From NCBI GenBank assembly GCA_030425045.1, contig JAUHVL010000008.1, positions 79,204 through 143,203 of the forward strand: a stretch of 64,000 nt of DNA, given 5' to 3'. Position numbers and translations under genes: made by a program. Position 1 is the stretch's first letter. Each line of letters begins with the position of its first letter. The stretch comes from a bacterium (GTDB lineage: Bacteria; Bdellovibrionota; Bacteriovoracia; Bacteriovoracales; Bacteriovoracaceae). The notes beneath the pieces were generated by a model, which saw only the letters and a list, made by a program, of their open reading frames with translations, was not told the origin of the DNA and ran no database searches. This document shows positions 51,642 to 61,396 of the stretch, piece by piece.

Positions 51642-53222
51642 TTATTTTCGACGGAGCCAAGAATTAACCTGCTGCTTTTCTCCAAATAGATATAAACAAA
51701 CCAAGTATAGGGAAACGACAGCAAAACTAAACATAGTGAGGTAACCAACAAGATTCCAAAATCCACTTAACTTTGCTGCAAAATTTAGCTTAAGCCAAAC
51801 ACTAAACCCCAGCACCAGAAGGCCGGTAAAAAGAAACTTCATCATTCTTAAATTAAAAAAGAAACTTAGTGGTAAGTTGAGAAGCTTTTTTAGGAAAATG
51901 GCTTGTAAGGTACAGTTGAGGATGATTGATAGACTGGTTCCAAAAGGAAGAATAATAAACCCCATCTCCCCTACCAATGCGACACAAAAAGCAATATTTA
52001 AACTGATACAAACCACAGATATGGTGACGGGAATATGCGGTTTATCCAACGTGAAAAAAAGAGGACTAAATATTTTATAAAAGCCATAAAAAGGTAAGCC
52101 TACAAGGTAAGCCTTTAAGACATCTGAAACCATCAGTGTATCTTTTGCAGAAAAATGACCTCTTTGAAAAATCATCGTGGTGATTTCTGTAGAAAAAACA
52201 TAAAGCAAGCAGAAAATAGGAATGATACTAAACAAGGCAAAAAGATAACTCGAAGATAAAATTTCGACGGCCTCTTTTTTCTTATTTCCTTTCCAGAGTT
52301 CACTGAAGTGGACAAGATTTGAGCCCGCGATGGAAACACTTAAAACACCGACGGGAAACTGAAAAAGGCGAAAGGCATAATTCATCCAAGAGACGGCGCC
52401 AATAACTGTTCCTGTTGCTAAGATCGTAGTGACCAAGACATTGATTTGCGTTGCGGCCACTCCAATGGTTCCAATTCCAAGGCGATTTAAAATAGTTTTT
52501 ATACCATCCCAATGAAAAAACGTTTCTGAGTCATCAAATTGAAAGTTAATTTTTTTAGAAATAAGTAGCGGAATCTGAATGGCCATTTGGGCCACTCCAC
52601 CAGATATGACACCAAAAGCGAGAGCAAAAATAGGCTGCATTCCCATAGCTTCAAGTTTTTCAGGAAGCAACCAGACACAAAGAATCATACAGACGTTAAA
52701 AAGAGCTGGAGCGAGTGAAGGGATAAAAAATACTTTTAACGTATTGAGTGCTCCCATAAATAAGGCAGCAAGTGAAATCATCACCAAAAAAGGTGATAAA
52801 ATTCGAACAAGTGAAACTGTAATTTCATAACGCTGAAGATCTGCCACAAATTGATCATTAGTAACCAGTAAAACAACTTGATCCGCAAAGAGAGCGATCA
52901 TGACGGACATAAAGCCGGTAATGAGGCCCAAGGTAATAACCGCGCTCCAAAAAAGTCTTTTAGCCTCGAGAAAGTTACGAACTTGAACTTCAGTAAAAAT
53001 GGGCACAAAGGCAGAGGAGAATGCACCTTCAGCAAAAAGATCTCGCAACATATTGGGAACTCGATAGGCAACGGTGAAAGCATCAGTCACTCCCGAAGCT
53101 CCAAACGTTGCTGCAATTACCTGCTCTCTAACTAAACCTAAGATCCTACTACTAAAAGTGGCGAGGGCCATTTTTAAAGTTGCAAAAATCACACTCATTT
53201 TGCTTGAAGATTTATTTTGCAT
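51642..53222 (-). CDS. murJ: MurJ lipid II flippase
   Basis: This 526-residue membrane protein has about 14 hydrophobic helices and MurJ marks near the N-terminus: SRILGLVREQVIAATFGA, DAFTVAYRVPNMLRDLFAEGAFSSAFVPIF. It flips lipid-linked peptidoglycan precursor across the inner membrane and is normally essential. Length is typical. It stands alone on the minus strand, divergent from hppA. No peptidoglycan synthesis genes adjoin it. Confidence 0.96.
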   Translation of the reverse strand: MQNKSSSKMSVIFATLKMALATFSSRILGLVREQVIAATFGASGVTDAFTVAYRVPNMLRDLFAEGAFSSAFVPIFTEVQVRNFLEAKRLFWSAVITLGLITGFMSVMIALFADQVVLLVTNDQFVADLQRYEITVSLVRILSPFLVMISLAALFMGALNTLKVFFIPSLAPALFNVCMILCVWLLPEKLEAMGMQPIFALAFGVISGGVAQMAIQIPLLISKKINFQFDDSETFFHWDGIKTILNRLGIGTIGVAATQINVLVTTILATGTVIGAVSWMNYAFRLFQFPVGVLSVSIAGSNLVHFSELWKGNKKKEAVEILSSSYLFALFSIIPIFCLLYVFSTEITTMIFQRGHFSAKDTLMVSDVLKAYLVGLPFYGFYKIFSPLFFTLDKPHIPVTISVVCISLNIAFCVALVGEMGFIILPFGTSLSIILNCTLQAIFLKKLLNLPLSFFFNLRMMKFLFTGLLVLGFSVWLKLNFAAKLSGFWNLVGYLTMFSFAVVSLYLVCLYLFGEKQQVNSWLRRK

Positions 53223-53368
53223 TGCACCCTTAATCGCTAAAAGTTGAGCTCAAACCTAAAGAATAAGTTTTACGCCTGACATTGTATGTGTTAATTCTAT
53301 CTCTTCTTATATTTTAAGGTTTTAGAACTAATAAATAAACTTTTCCCATCTTGAAGGAGTTGGTAACC

Positions 53369-55369
53369 ATGGAAAACGCCACACATTATTTAGCCTTCAG
53401 CCCGTTTATCGGCTTAGCAGGCTTCCTTTTTGCCATTGTCACTTATGCTTGGATTATGAAACAACCCGCAGGTAACGCTCGTATGACCGAAATCGCTGGG
53501 ATGATCGAATCTGGCTCAATGACATTCTTAAGAAAAGAATACTCTATTTTAATCGTATTCTTGATCGTTGTAACTGCTCTTTTAGCATTTAAACTCAGCA
53601 CAGAAACTGCCGTCTGTTATATCGTTGGTGCTCTTGCTTCAATGTTATGTGGTTTTTGTGGAATGAAAGCTGCAACAAAAGCAAACGTAAGAACTGCTGA
53701 AGCTGCTGCTCAAAGTGGACAAGGGAAAGCTCTTTCTGTTGCCTTCTTTGGTGGATCTGTTATGGGAATGGCCGTTGCTTCTGTTGGTCTTATGGGTGTA
53801 GCTATTTTATATAAGTGGCTGGCTGGAAGTCCAACAATTGAAGCTCTTAATGGTTTTGCCATGGGTGCTTCTTCTATTGCACTATTTGCTCGTGTTGGTG
53901 GTGGTATTTATACCAAAGCTGCTGACGTTGGTGCTGACCTTGTTGGTAAAGTAGAAGCTGGTATTCCAGAAGATGATCCAAGAAACCCTGCTACAATTGC
54001 AGACAACGTCGGTGACAATGTTGGTGACACTGCTGGTATGGGTGCAGATATTTTCGAATCATATGTTGGCTCTGTTATCGCTACGATGTTTATCGGGTCG
54101 ACTTACGCAACTGCATCAGGTGCTGTTATTCTTCCTCTTCTTATTATTACAATCGGACTTATTGCTTCAATATTAGGTATTCTTTCTATGAATTTACTTA
54201 AGAGTTCTGATCCCGCTTGGGCCTTAAGACTTGCACCTATCGTTGGTTTAGCATTTCTTTTTGGGGGATCATACTTTGCTGTATCGATGATGAATTTTGA
54301 AATTTTTAACTATGCTATGGGTCCTTTCTACGCCATGGTTCTTGGTTCTCTCATTGGTCTATTCATTGGATTTGCTACTGAGTACTACACTGCTGGAGAA
54401 TTTAGCCCAGTAAAAGGTGTGGCACTAGCTGGTAAAACAGGTCCTGCTACCAATATTATCGCTGGTATCGCTGTAGGAATGTACTCTTGTGTTGCTCCTA
54501 TTCTTTTAATCTCTTGTGGTATTTATTTTGCTAACCACTTTGCTGGTCTATACGGAATTGGAATCGCTGCTGTTGGTATGCTTGCAACTGTTGGTGTAAC
54601 AATGACTGTTGATGCTTACGGACCAATTTCTGATAACGCTGGTGGTATCGCTGAAATGAGTGAGCTAGGACCAGAAGTTAGAAGTATTACGGATGGATTA
54701 GACTCTATTGGAAATACGACAGCTGCTGTTGGTAAAGGTTTCGCTATTGGTTCTGCTGCCCTTACAGCACTTGCAATGTTCTCTGCTTACAGTTCTGCTG
54801 TTGGTTTAGAAACAATCAATATTATGGACCCAAAAGTTGTTATTGGACTTTTCGTTGGTGGTGTCCTTCCCTTCTTCGTTGGTGCTAATACAATGAACTC
54901 TGTTGGTAACGCTGCTCAACTTATGGTTGAAGAAGTTCGTCGTCAATTTAGAGAAATTCCAGGAATCATGGAAGGAAAGGCTAAGCCTGAAACTGAGAAA
55001 TGTGTTGAAATTGCGACACAAGCTTCATTAAAAGAAATGATCCTTCCAGGTGTAGCTGCTATTGCAACTCCTGTTGCTGTAGGATTCTTCCTTGGAAAAG
55101 AAGCTCTTGGTGGTACTCTTGCTGGAGCAACTGTAACAGGTGTTCTTCTTGCTATCTTTATGGCAAACGCTGGTGGTGCTTGGGATAACGCCAAGAAAGC
55201 TATCGAGCAAGGTCATATTGAAGGTGAATCTAAAGGTACAGAAGCTCACAAAGCTGCTGTTACTGGTGACACTGTTGGTGACCCGTTCAAAGATACATCA
55301 GGTCCTGCGATGAACATTCTAGTTAAACTAATGTCTATCGTGGCCCTTGTTATCGCTCCATTACTTTAA
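53369..55369 (+). CDS. hppA: Membrane-bound pyrophosphatase, K+-dependent type
   Basis: I start at ATG 53369 (AAGGAG 9 bases upstream). This 666-residue protein with about 16 helices couples pyrophosphate hydrolysis to ion pumping. The catalytic loop [19 protein letters not shown] is intact. The motif [10 protein letters not shown] has Ala where K+-independent enzymes have Lys, which places it in the K+-dependent class. Those include both Na+ and H+ pumps, so the pumped ion stays open. It is monocistronic and ends at a strong terminator. Confidence 0.97.
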   Translation: MENATHYLAFSPFIGLAGFLFAIVTYAWIMKQPAGNARMTEIAGMIESGSMTFLRKEYSILIVFLIVVTALLAFKLSTETAVCYIVGALASMLCGFCGMKAATKANVRTAEAAAQSGQGKALSVAFFGGSVMGMAVASVGLMGVAILYKWLAGSPTIEALNGFAMGASSIALFARVGGGIYTKAADVGADLVGKVEAGIPEDDPRNPATIADNVGDNVGDTAGMGADIFESYVGSVIATMFIGSTYATASGAVILPLLIITIGLIASILGILSMNLLKSSDPAWALRLAPIVGLAFLFGGSYFAVSMMNFEIFNYAMGPFYAMVLGSLIGLFIGFATEYYTAGEFSPVKGVALAGKTGPATNIIAGIAVGMYSCVAPILLISCGIYFANHFAGLYGIGIAAVGMLATVGVTMTVDAYGPISDNAGGIAEMSELGPEVRSITDGLDSIGNTTAAVGKGFAIGSAALTALAMFSAYSSAVGLETINIMDPKVVIGLFVGGVLPFFVGANTMNSVGNAAQLMVEEVRRQFREIPGIMEGKAKPETEKCVEIATQASLKEMILPGVAAIATPVAVGFFLGKEALGGTLAGATVTGVLLAIFMANAGGAWDNAKKAIEQGHIEGESKGTEAHKAAVTGDTVGDPFKDTSGPAMNILVKLMSIVALVIAPLL

Positions 55370-55396
55370 AATTTATTTTAAATTAATAATAAATGA

Positions 55397-55424
55397 GCCC
55401 CATCAGTGATGGGGCTTTTTTTTT
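55397..55424 (+). terminator. Intrinsic terminator of hppA
   Basis: GCCCCAT (55397-55403) and ATGGGGC (55409-55415) form a 7-bp GC-rich hairpin with a 5-base loop, followed by nine Ts. It lies 28 bases after the hppA stop. The structured element copy B begins just downstream. Confidence 0.93.
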
Positions 55425-55426
55425 GT

Positions 55427-55717
55427 TTACAAATTTATGGATTTATTAGTTGGCATCTTATTCAATTCAGAAAATTCATCAAAAAACGTCCATGTTTTGC
55501 GATAACCAATATCGGGTCATCCATGCCCCGACCCTTCGGGCAAGTATTGGTCATCTCCTATTTCAAAATAAGAGATGTTTAAAACTTGCCCACGAAGCGG
55601 GTGGACCACGACGGGAGCATTTTAAATGTCCAAAAACATGGACGTTTTTATAGGATTATCAAAAATAGTTTAAATATCGAAAATGAAACATATCCATTTA
55701 AGTAAATCAGTTTATAA
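55427..55717. repeat. Structured MITE-like repeat element, copy B
   Basis: This is the second copy of the element at 21050-21373, in the same orientation, filling the gene-free gap 55370-55727 after the hppA terminator. Core 55489-55717 matches core A throughout. The closing stem is a perfect 17-bp inverted repeat, 55482-55498 with 55633-55649. Inside are ACCAAT/ATTGGT (55505-55510, 55549-55554), CCCGA/TCGGG around CCCT, and CATCTC/GAGATG. The outer terminal repeats seen in copy A are degenerate here, so the left boundary is approximate. Confidence 0.83.
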
Positions 55718-55727
55718 TTTATTCTTT

Positions 55728-57158
55728 TTAAATCAACTCAGCTTGAAGTTTATTCCAAAAAAGTTCTGAAACAAGATGGTGAGCATAATCAGTATAATGA
55801 ATATCATCCCAAAATAGATGATGTTTACCATATAGGTCGTTAAAGCTATTTGAGAGATTAAAAATTGCAATATTTTGATACTGAGACTTAATATTTTTTG
55901 AGAGTGATAAAATCTTTTGATCTATTGCTTCTATCTGCTTTTGATTATCTAGATCTTCTTTTATATACCTCGGTATCGGTCTCACAATGAGAATAAATTT
56001 TCGTTGTTTATTTTCTTTTGAAGAGATCAACCTCATCACTTCATTTTCATTAAAAAACAACGGATGAATGATAAAAACAATATTGCGAGGATTATACTGA
56101 ACCCACTCATTAAAAAAATTATCAAAGAGATAATCATTTGAACCATTTATGGATACATTGGTTACCGTTAACTTTTTTTGTTTTTGAATCTTTGTTTTAA
56201 GTTTTTCATAAAATGAAAACTCTTTTCGAGATGCGCCTGCTCCATTAGTTGAGGAAACACCAATAAACATAGCGCCAACCTCTTTCAACTTCATTCTCGC
56301 ATTAATTTTTTTTATCATTTTCTGGTTGTGTTCAAAAGCATTGAATGGGTTTTTAGGATAAAGACCGGAGAAAACAAAATAATCACCAAGAACAAAGACG
56401 AATAAGGTTAGGTTTATCACTCTTAAATAAGAATGAATCCTGGGAATTTCGGCCATTATTAAAACGAGTGAATAAACGAACCATGAAATAAAGAGAATAA
56501 AGAAAAACCGTTCATTATATTTGAAGTCAAAATTTTCATAATACAAACTCTTACCATCTTTTAAAAGATTGATTTCATCGACAGCACATAAACGATAACA
56601 ACCACGAACGGCAAACTCACGGTTCTCATTTATTAGGTGATGACGAAAACTCTCCTTTTGCTCATTTCTAAAAACTGTTACTTCATGCCCCTTTATAAAA
56701 ACAGTGACGTTCCCCTTTTTATTCTTTTTAGAAAAAGAGAGTTTTCTCAGTTCACTAAAACTTCCATCTGGATTTTCATAAAAAAACATATTTTCATAAA
56801 AGTTATGATTACTTATACGAATTCCGAGGCGAGACTCTCGATCTTTTGCAATGAAGAGATCGACATAGCCTTCATTTCCTAGTTCATAGGTTAGAGAAAC
56901 TTGGTCATAGTCTAGTTTTTTATTTAAGATTAATTCTTGATGGCCCCAGAACTTATCGAGATTTAACTTATTTCCATCCAGGCTCACCCTCAAATCCATA
57001 AAAGCTTGAGCACCTTTCAAGAATTTCTCAATTTGAACTTTTTTACTGACCCACTCGGGGTAACTACGAAGACTTTTAAACAAGTTGAATAAAACAAAAG
57101 ACACAAGGATTGTTGTAACGAGAGAGTAGAAAAAGGCGTTTAGGATTTTCTTAATCAT
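55728..57158 (-). CDS. Membrane-anchored SGNH-type hydrolase
   Basis: This 476-residue protein has an N-terminal transmembrane helix (about 8-28), a central region with two more hydrophobic segments (about 220-265), and an SGNH/GDSL-like domain from about 290. The nucleophile block reads FIGVSSTNGAG, the Asn block is NVSINGSNDY, and the C-terminal Asp/His block is WDDIHYTDYAHH. SGNH enzymes add or remove acyl groups on sugars. It is the last gene of the carbamoyltransferase cluster and begins directly after the DUF5989 stop. A glycan- or lipid-modifying role is inferred. Confidence 0.88.
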   Translation of the reverse strand: MIKKILNAFFYSLVTTILVSFVLFNLFKSLRSYPEWVSKKVQIEKFLKGAQAFMDLRVSLDGNKLNLDKFWGHQELILNKKLDYDQVSLTYELGNEGYVDLFIAKDRESRLGIRISNHNFYENMFFYENPDGSFSELRKLSFSKKNKKGNVTVFIKGHEVTVFRNEQKESFRHHLINENREFAVRGCYRLCAVDEINLLKDGKSLYYENFDFKYNERFFFILFISWFVYSLVLIMAEIPRIHSYLRVINLTLFVFVLGDYFVFSGLYPKNPFNAFEHNQKMIKKINARMKLKEVGAMFIGVSSTNGAGASRKEFSFYEKLKTKIQKQKKLTVTNVSINGSNDYLFDNFFNEWVQYNPRNIVFIIHPLFFNENEVMRLISSKENKQRKFILIVRPIPRYIKEDLDNQKQIEAIDQKILSLSKNIKSQYQNIAIFNLSNSFNDLYGKHHLFWDDIHYTDYAHHLVSELFWNKLQAELI

Positions 57159-57344
57159 CTAAAAAAATGAATAAACAAAAGGTGCGAGTGTAGAAGAGAA
57201 GTTAACAAAGTAAATTACACCAGAAATAAGGAGTAATAAGATTAAAACCGGTATAAAGGCGGCCATGTCTTTTCTCAACATCTCTTTTAATATTTTATAC
57301 CAAGTAAAAAAATAGAAGCATAACCTTTCTAAAAATAGTTTCAT
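57159..57344 (-). CDS. DUF5989 small membrane protein
   Basis: This 61-residue protein has one hydrophobic helix (about 30-48) and the C-terminal APFVYSFF that marks DUF5989. Family members regularly lie beside NodU/CmcH-type carbamoyltransferases, as here (4 bases after that gene and abutting the SGNH gene). The conserved location suggests it works with the carbamoyltransferase at the membrane, though no activity is known. The small size and tight coupling support it as a real gene. Confidence 0.85.
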   Translation of the reverse strand: MKLFLERLCFYFFTWYKILKEMLRKDMAAFIPVLILLLLISGVIYFVNFSSTLAPFVYSFF

Positions 57345-57348
57345 TGTA

Positions 57349-59163
57349 TTATTCCTTAAGAATAACTGTGTTATTTAGAACCAAAACATCCATTTCAGTT
57401 CTAACAAACATGATAAGGGCCAATAGTGGTGAATCAATAAGAGGAAAACCTTTTTCATTAAAGGAAGTATTAAGTAAAGCAGACAAACCGAATCGTTCTC
57501 CAAACTTATTCAATAATTCATGATAAAGAGGATTCTCCTTCTCATCACAAATTTGAGGTCGTGTACTTTTGTCTACATGAACACATGCTTTAACTTTTTC
57601 TAAACACTCATCTTTCACGGGTGTCGCAATTTGCATTTTTTTCAAGCCATCGTACTTGATAAAATGCTCATCTATTAATTTATCGGCATCGTTACTAGAA
57701 ACACTCACAGCATAAGGTCTAAAAGCAGCTCTTTTTTTAACTTTAGTGCTTAATCTTTTAGCTAGTTGATAATCATCAGGCCGAATCAAAATAGATCTAT
57801 TTCCAAGTGCTCTTGGACCAATTTCACTTCGTCCCTGATACCAGCCAACAATATTTTTATCCATTAAAAGTTCTGAAACCTTGTCGATCATCTGCTTAGA
57901 ATCTGTAAATTCTAAAACTTTAAAAAAGTTTAAGTTAGCGTACTTTGAATTTTTTAAATAACGCTTTAACTCTTTCGGGTTAATTTCCTGCAAAGACGCG
58001 ACATCAAGCTTCTCATCATAACCTTTACCTAGATAGACAGGATACTTTAACCTACTTACGTCCTTTTCAGAAAAACCGGCCATAAAATTTCCATAAAGAG
58101 CAGCACCGACAGCACTCCCCCCATCGCCGGGGTCAGCGGGAATATAAAGATTCGTAATTCCCTCTAACTGAGCGAGTTTTCCATTAGCGACACAATTAAG
58201 AGCTCCTCCTCCAGCAAAACAAATATTTGTTGAATGCTCCTTCAAAATAAAACGTGCACATGTTGTGATATATTTTTCATACAAACGTTGAATACTAGCG
58301 GCCATATCAGTGTAATGTTTTGTAGTTTCTTCCAACTTAAAATTTGGATCAAAACAATCACAATTGTTAAAGATATTTTTTTTAGCAGCAGAACCAAATT
58401 TCTCTATAAACTTTTCATTTATTCCACCATCGTAGAATTTCATAAAATTGAAAAAACTTTGATCGAGAGTATAACTACAATCCTCATTCCACGTTACAAG
58501 CTTTTCAAGTTCATCATAAAACTTTGGCTCCCCAAAAGCGGCCAAGGCCATCGTATTACATTCCTGATCATTAGGGTTAAAACCCAAGTATTCTGTCACT
58601 GCTGAGTAGAATAACCCAAGAGAGTTTGGAAATTTTATCTTACGAACGGCTTCTATTTTAGGTTTTCCCTCTTGCCAGGTGCCTTTGTAAATAACGGTAG
58701 AAAACCAATCCCCAACGGCATCAACGATAATAATGCCTGCTTCATCAAAGCCTGAACCGATAAAGGCATTGGCCGCATGACTAAAGTGATGGTCAAGGTT
58801 TTTTATTTTAAATGGCGATACTTTAAATTCTTTTGATAGTCGATTATTAACCCATAGCTTCTGAGTCAACCAAGACTTCATACTATTTTTAAATTCTGAA
58901 AAAGAGTAAGGATAACTATAGAAAGAAGAAGTTAAGACTCTCGTAAATTTTTCAACTGGATTTTCATGGTAAACAACCAGGTCTAAATCCGATAAAGAAA
59001 TATTACTTTGTTCTAAACAATATTCAACAGCATAACGAGGAAAATTCGCATCATGCTTTTGCCTAGTGAAGCGATCTTCTTGAGAGCAGGCAACCAATTT
59101 CCCATCTATTGCAAGAGCAGCGGCGGCATCGTGATATCCATAGGAAATACCTAAAGTTTTCAT
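57349..59163 (-). CDS. NodU/CmcH-family carbamoyltransferase
   Basis: This 604-residue protein transfers a carbamoyl group from carbamoyl phosphate to a hydroxyl of a sugar, antibiotic or polymer. Marks: GISYGYHDAAAAL at the N-terminus, HHFSHAANAF, VDAVGDW, CFAGGGALNC, GWYQGRSEIGPRALGNRS and the C-terminal TSFNEKGFPLIDSP. The full-length form with both YrdC-like and ASKHA-like parts is present. The acceptor is unknown. It overlaps the ferritin-like gene by 4 bases and is followed by DUF5989 and SGNH genes, which fits a surface or lipid modification cluster. Confidence 0.95.
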   Translation of the reverse strand: MKTLGISYGYHDAAAALAIDGKLVACSQEDRFTRQKHDANFPRYAVEYCLEQSNISLSDLDLVVYHENPVEKFTRVLTSSFYSYPYSFSEFKNSMKSWLTQKLWVNNRLSKEFKVSPFKIKNLDHHFSHAANAFIGSGFDEAGIIIVDAVGDWFSTVIYKGTWQEGKPKIEAVRKIKFPNSLGLFYSAVTEYLGFNPNDQECNTMALAAFGEPKFYDELEKLVTWNEDCSYTLDQSFFNFMKFYDGGINEKFIEKFGSAAKKNIFNNCDCFDPNFKLEETTKHYTDMAASIQRLYEKYITTCARFILKEHSTNICFAGGGALNCVANGKLAQLEGITNLYIPADPGDGGSAVGAALYGNFMAGFSEKDVSRLKYPVYLGKGYDEKLDVASLQEINPKELKRYLKNSKYANLNFFKVLEFTDSKQMIDKVSELLMDKNIVGWYQGRSEIGPRALGNRSILIRPDDYQLAKRLSTKVKKRAAFRPYAVSVSSNDADKLIDEHFIKYDGLKKMQIATPVKDECLEKVKACVHVDKSTRPQICDEKENPLYHELLNKFGERFGLSALLNTSFNEKGFPLIDSPLLALIMFVRTEMDVLVLNNTVILKE

Positions 59164-59876
59164 GAGTTTTTTCGATCCAATATTATTGATTTTGCTTTAA
59201 ATGAAACAAGTAGCCCCATCGTGAAATAAATAATGGCCAGCAGTGCATCGACAATAACTTCAAATATTCTCTTGGTATTTCTTACCAATGATTCATATTT
59301 TCTTATTAGACGAATACGCCATAACTCAATTTTTATTTCAGAAGGTTTTGCACCTAACTCATATAAAATTGAATTCGCTTGACCAACGTGGCTGGTTTCA
59401 TCATGAATAATTTTTGCTAAGGTTCTTTTCAAATCTGGATTATGACTACAGGCCATAATGTCTTTAAATTTATCGGCAGCATCTTTTTCGCCAATATAAC
59501 AATAAGCTAAAAGTTTCCAAACAGGGTCTTCTTTTGAATACAAAAATTTCTTCTCTTCAAAAGGAACTTTATAATTGTCGGCGTGCTCGGTAATATTAAT
59601 AAGATCTTCAAACTGTTTGGCATGAAAGTCTTCCTCTAAAATCTGAGTGAAGATTTCTGCTCTATGCTTTGGATTTTCGATCATATAAAAAGCGTGGATC
59701 AACTGCCAAACGGTATCAGACTCAGTCGCCGAGAATAAACTAATCGAACGCAGATAACTTTTTGGAGACCAGCGCCATAAAGTATTGACTACAAGTTTTA
59801 CTTTTAAATATCGGATTAAGTTGAAAAGACTTGTCATAAATAAAAAGGGTAACAAAAAAGAAACATAATGCAACAA
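59160..59876 (-). CDS. Ferritin-like diiron membrane protein
   Basis: This 238-residue protein has a ferritin-like four-helix core with two ExxH motifs, E82-D-F-H85 and E160-T-S-H163, and upstream glutamates E52 and E130. This is the metal set of diiron oxygenases/oxidases. A hydrophobic helix at about 210-232 and one at the N-terminus (about 3-19) anchor it. It is the first gene of the cluster, overlapping the carbamoyltransferase start by 4 bases. It could hydroxylate or desaturate the substrate that is then carbamoylated. That is inference from gene order. Confidence 0.82.
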   Translation of the reverse strand: MLHYVSFLLPFLFMTSLFNLIRYLKVKLVVNTLWRWSPKSYLRSISLFSATESDTVWQLIHAFYMIENPKHRAEIFTQILEEDFHAKQFEDLINITEHADNYKVPFEEKKFLYSKEDPVWKLLAYCYIGEKDAADKFKDIMACSHNPDLKRTLAKIIHDETSHVGQANSILYELGAKPSEIKIELWRIRLIRKYESLVRNTKRIFEVIVDALLAIIYFTMGLLVSFKAKSIILDRKNS

Positions 59877-59915
59877 TTAGCTTTTCTCTTAGAGAAATGG
59901 CATACTGTCGCCGTT

Positions 59916-60452
59916 ATGAATCAAACGGACCAAGTCAATTTTATAAAAGTAGAAAGCCCGCTCTCTTGGGATGAATACTTTATGCTTCAAGCCATGATGG
60001 CAAGTTTCCGCTCGAAAGACCCGGCAACGAAAGTTGGAGCTGTTTTCGTTAACGATCAAAACCATCAACTATCGATGGGGTATAACGGTTTCATCGCTGG
60101 AATTGACGAGAGTCAACTGCCATGGGGAAAAGATCCCAGTGCTCCTCTTGAACATCAAAAATATGGATATGTGGTCCACGCAGAGGCCAATGCAATTTTA
60201 CATTCAACACAAAACCTCGAAGGGAGTCGCTGTTATGTTACTTTATTTCCCTGTAATGAATGTGCAAAACTTTTGGCCTCAAAAAAAGTAAAAGAAGTGG
60301 TTTACCTATCTGATAAACATCAAGATAAAGATCATACAAAAATAGCTAAAAGAATTTTTAACCTTGCTGGCATTGAATACCGTCATTTTGAGATTACAGA
60401 AAATATTATCAACTCTCTTAAAGATCATTTATTAAACTTATCTGAAAACTAA
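59916..60452 (+). CDS. dCMP deaminase-family protein
   Basis: I take ATG 59916 (MNQTDQVNFIKV), which clears the divergent ferritin-like start at 59876. An upstream ATG at 59868 in the same frame overlaps it. The 178-residue product is a zinc cytidine/deoxycytidylate deaminase: VVHAEANAILHS gives His and catalytic Glu, and FPCNECAKLL the two Cys ligands. It probably converts dCMP to dUMP for dTMP synthesis. Neither start has a strong ribosome site. It is convergent with the transglutaminase-like gene (4-base overlap). Confidence 0.9.
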   Translation: MNQTDQVNFIKVESPLSWDEYFMLQAMMASFRSKDPATKVGAVFVNDQNHQLSMGYNGFIAGIDESQLPWGKDPSAPLEHQKYGYVVHAEANAILHSTQNLEGSRCYVTLFPCNECAKLLASKKVKEVVYLSDKHQDKDHTKIAKRIFNLAGIEYRHFEITENIINSLKDHLLNLSEN

Positions 60453-61252
60453 CGACGGTTTAAAAGGTCATTTAAACTATCTCGGCAACCTTTTGCACGA
60501 CCTTTTGGTATCCAAACGCGAGGGAAATTATAAATTTTTAAAATTTTACGGTAGGGAAAAAACTCCTCTGCAATAGGAGCAACACGAGGATTCGAATCAT
60601 CTGCTCCCCCTTCTAATAAATCCTCTAATAAGAACCCATTGAAGTTGCTATTATAAGAATCCACAGTCCAAAGCTCATCTCCGTGTTTTACGATAATCAA
60701 GGCGTGATCTTCAGGTTCAACAAATCTTGCGTATTGTTGAATGTGAACGTAGAGGTGAAAATTTTCAATACCAATTTCATCTAGCAAAATATGCGTAATC
60801 AAAGCACTCTCTCGACACACACCGGCCTTACAGCTTACATATTCAGAAAGAGGAATGTCTGCACCTGAGCTACGATATCGCTCTAATAAGGCAAGGTAGT
60901 CAGCGTCGTCATAATCACTTTTTGGCAAAATTGTCTCTTTAACAAACTCTGTTACCACTCCAACCTTTGTCCAAAAATCATCAGTCTCTGAAGTCATCGA
61001 CTTGACGACTTTTATTAGTATTTTCATGTCTGGATGATCACGATCAATAATATAGTCAGGCTGCAGTCCTCCGAAACGAAGAGATCCCACAACCACAGAG
61101 TTATTTGGTAGCTGGTTAATTGTACCGGCATTTCGAATTTCGTAATTTTGCTCATCTGATGGAGATGCAGGAGAGCGATTGAGCTCAGGTTGTAGGAGCC
61201 CACAAGATGTTAGAAAAATTAAATAGGTGAAGAAAATTAAATACTTTATCAC
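60449..61252 (-). CDS. Transglutaminase-like cysteine-protease-fold lipoprotein
   Basis: This 267-residue protein has a lipoprotein signal (FLTSC, lipidated C17). A transglutaminase-like domain follows with the triad C146 in GVCRESALI, H183 in DHALIIV and D198 in WTVDSYN. Members are peptidases, transglutaminases or inactive scaffolds. Here the triad is complete, so enzymatic activity at the membrane surface is likely. The substrate is unknown. Its 4-base convergent overlap with the deaminase (CTAA, 60449-60452) shares stop codons. Confidence 0.85.
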   Translation of the reverse strand: MIKYLIFFTYLIFLTSCGLLQPELNRSPASPSDEQNYEIRNAGTINQLPNNSVVVGSLRFGGLQPDYIIDRDHPDMKILIKVVKSMTSETDDFWTKVGVVTEFVKETILPKSDYDDADYLALLERYRSSGADIPLSEYVSCKAGVCRESALITHILLDEIGIENFHLYVHIQQYARFVEPEDHALIIVKHGDELWTVDSYNSNFNGFLLEDLLEGGADDSNPRVAPIAEEFFPYRKILKIYNFPRVWIPKGRAKGCRDSLNDLLNRR

Positions 61253-61396
61253 TCTTTCTTATCGCCAATTTAGAGCAAAAAATTCAAAACTTGAGTACTC
61301 CAGTCGGACGCTTCGCATTATTTCAAACACTTGCCATACGCAGCAATAGTTGATACTTAGTGTCTAAACATATTTTGGCATACGCGGGAGTTCTCA

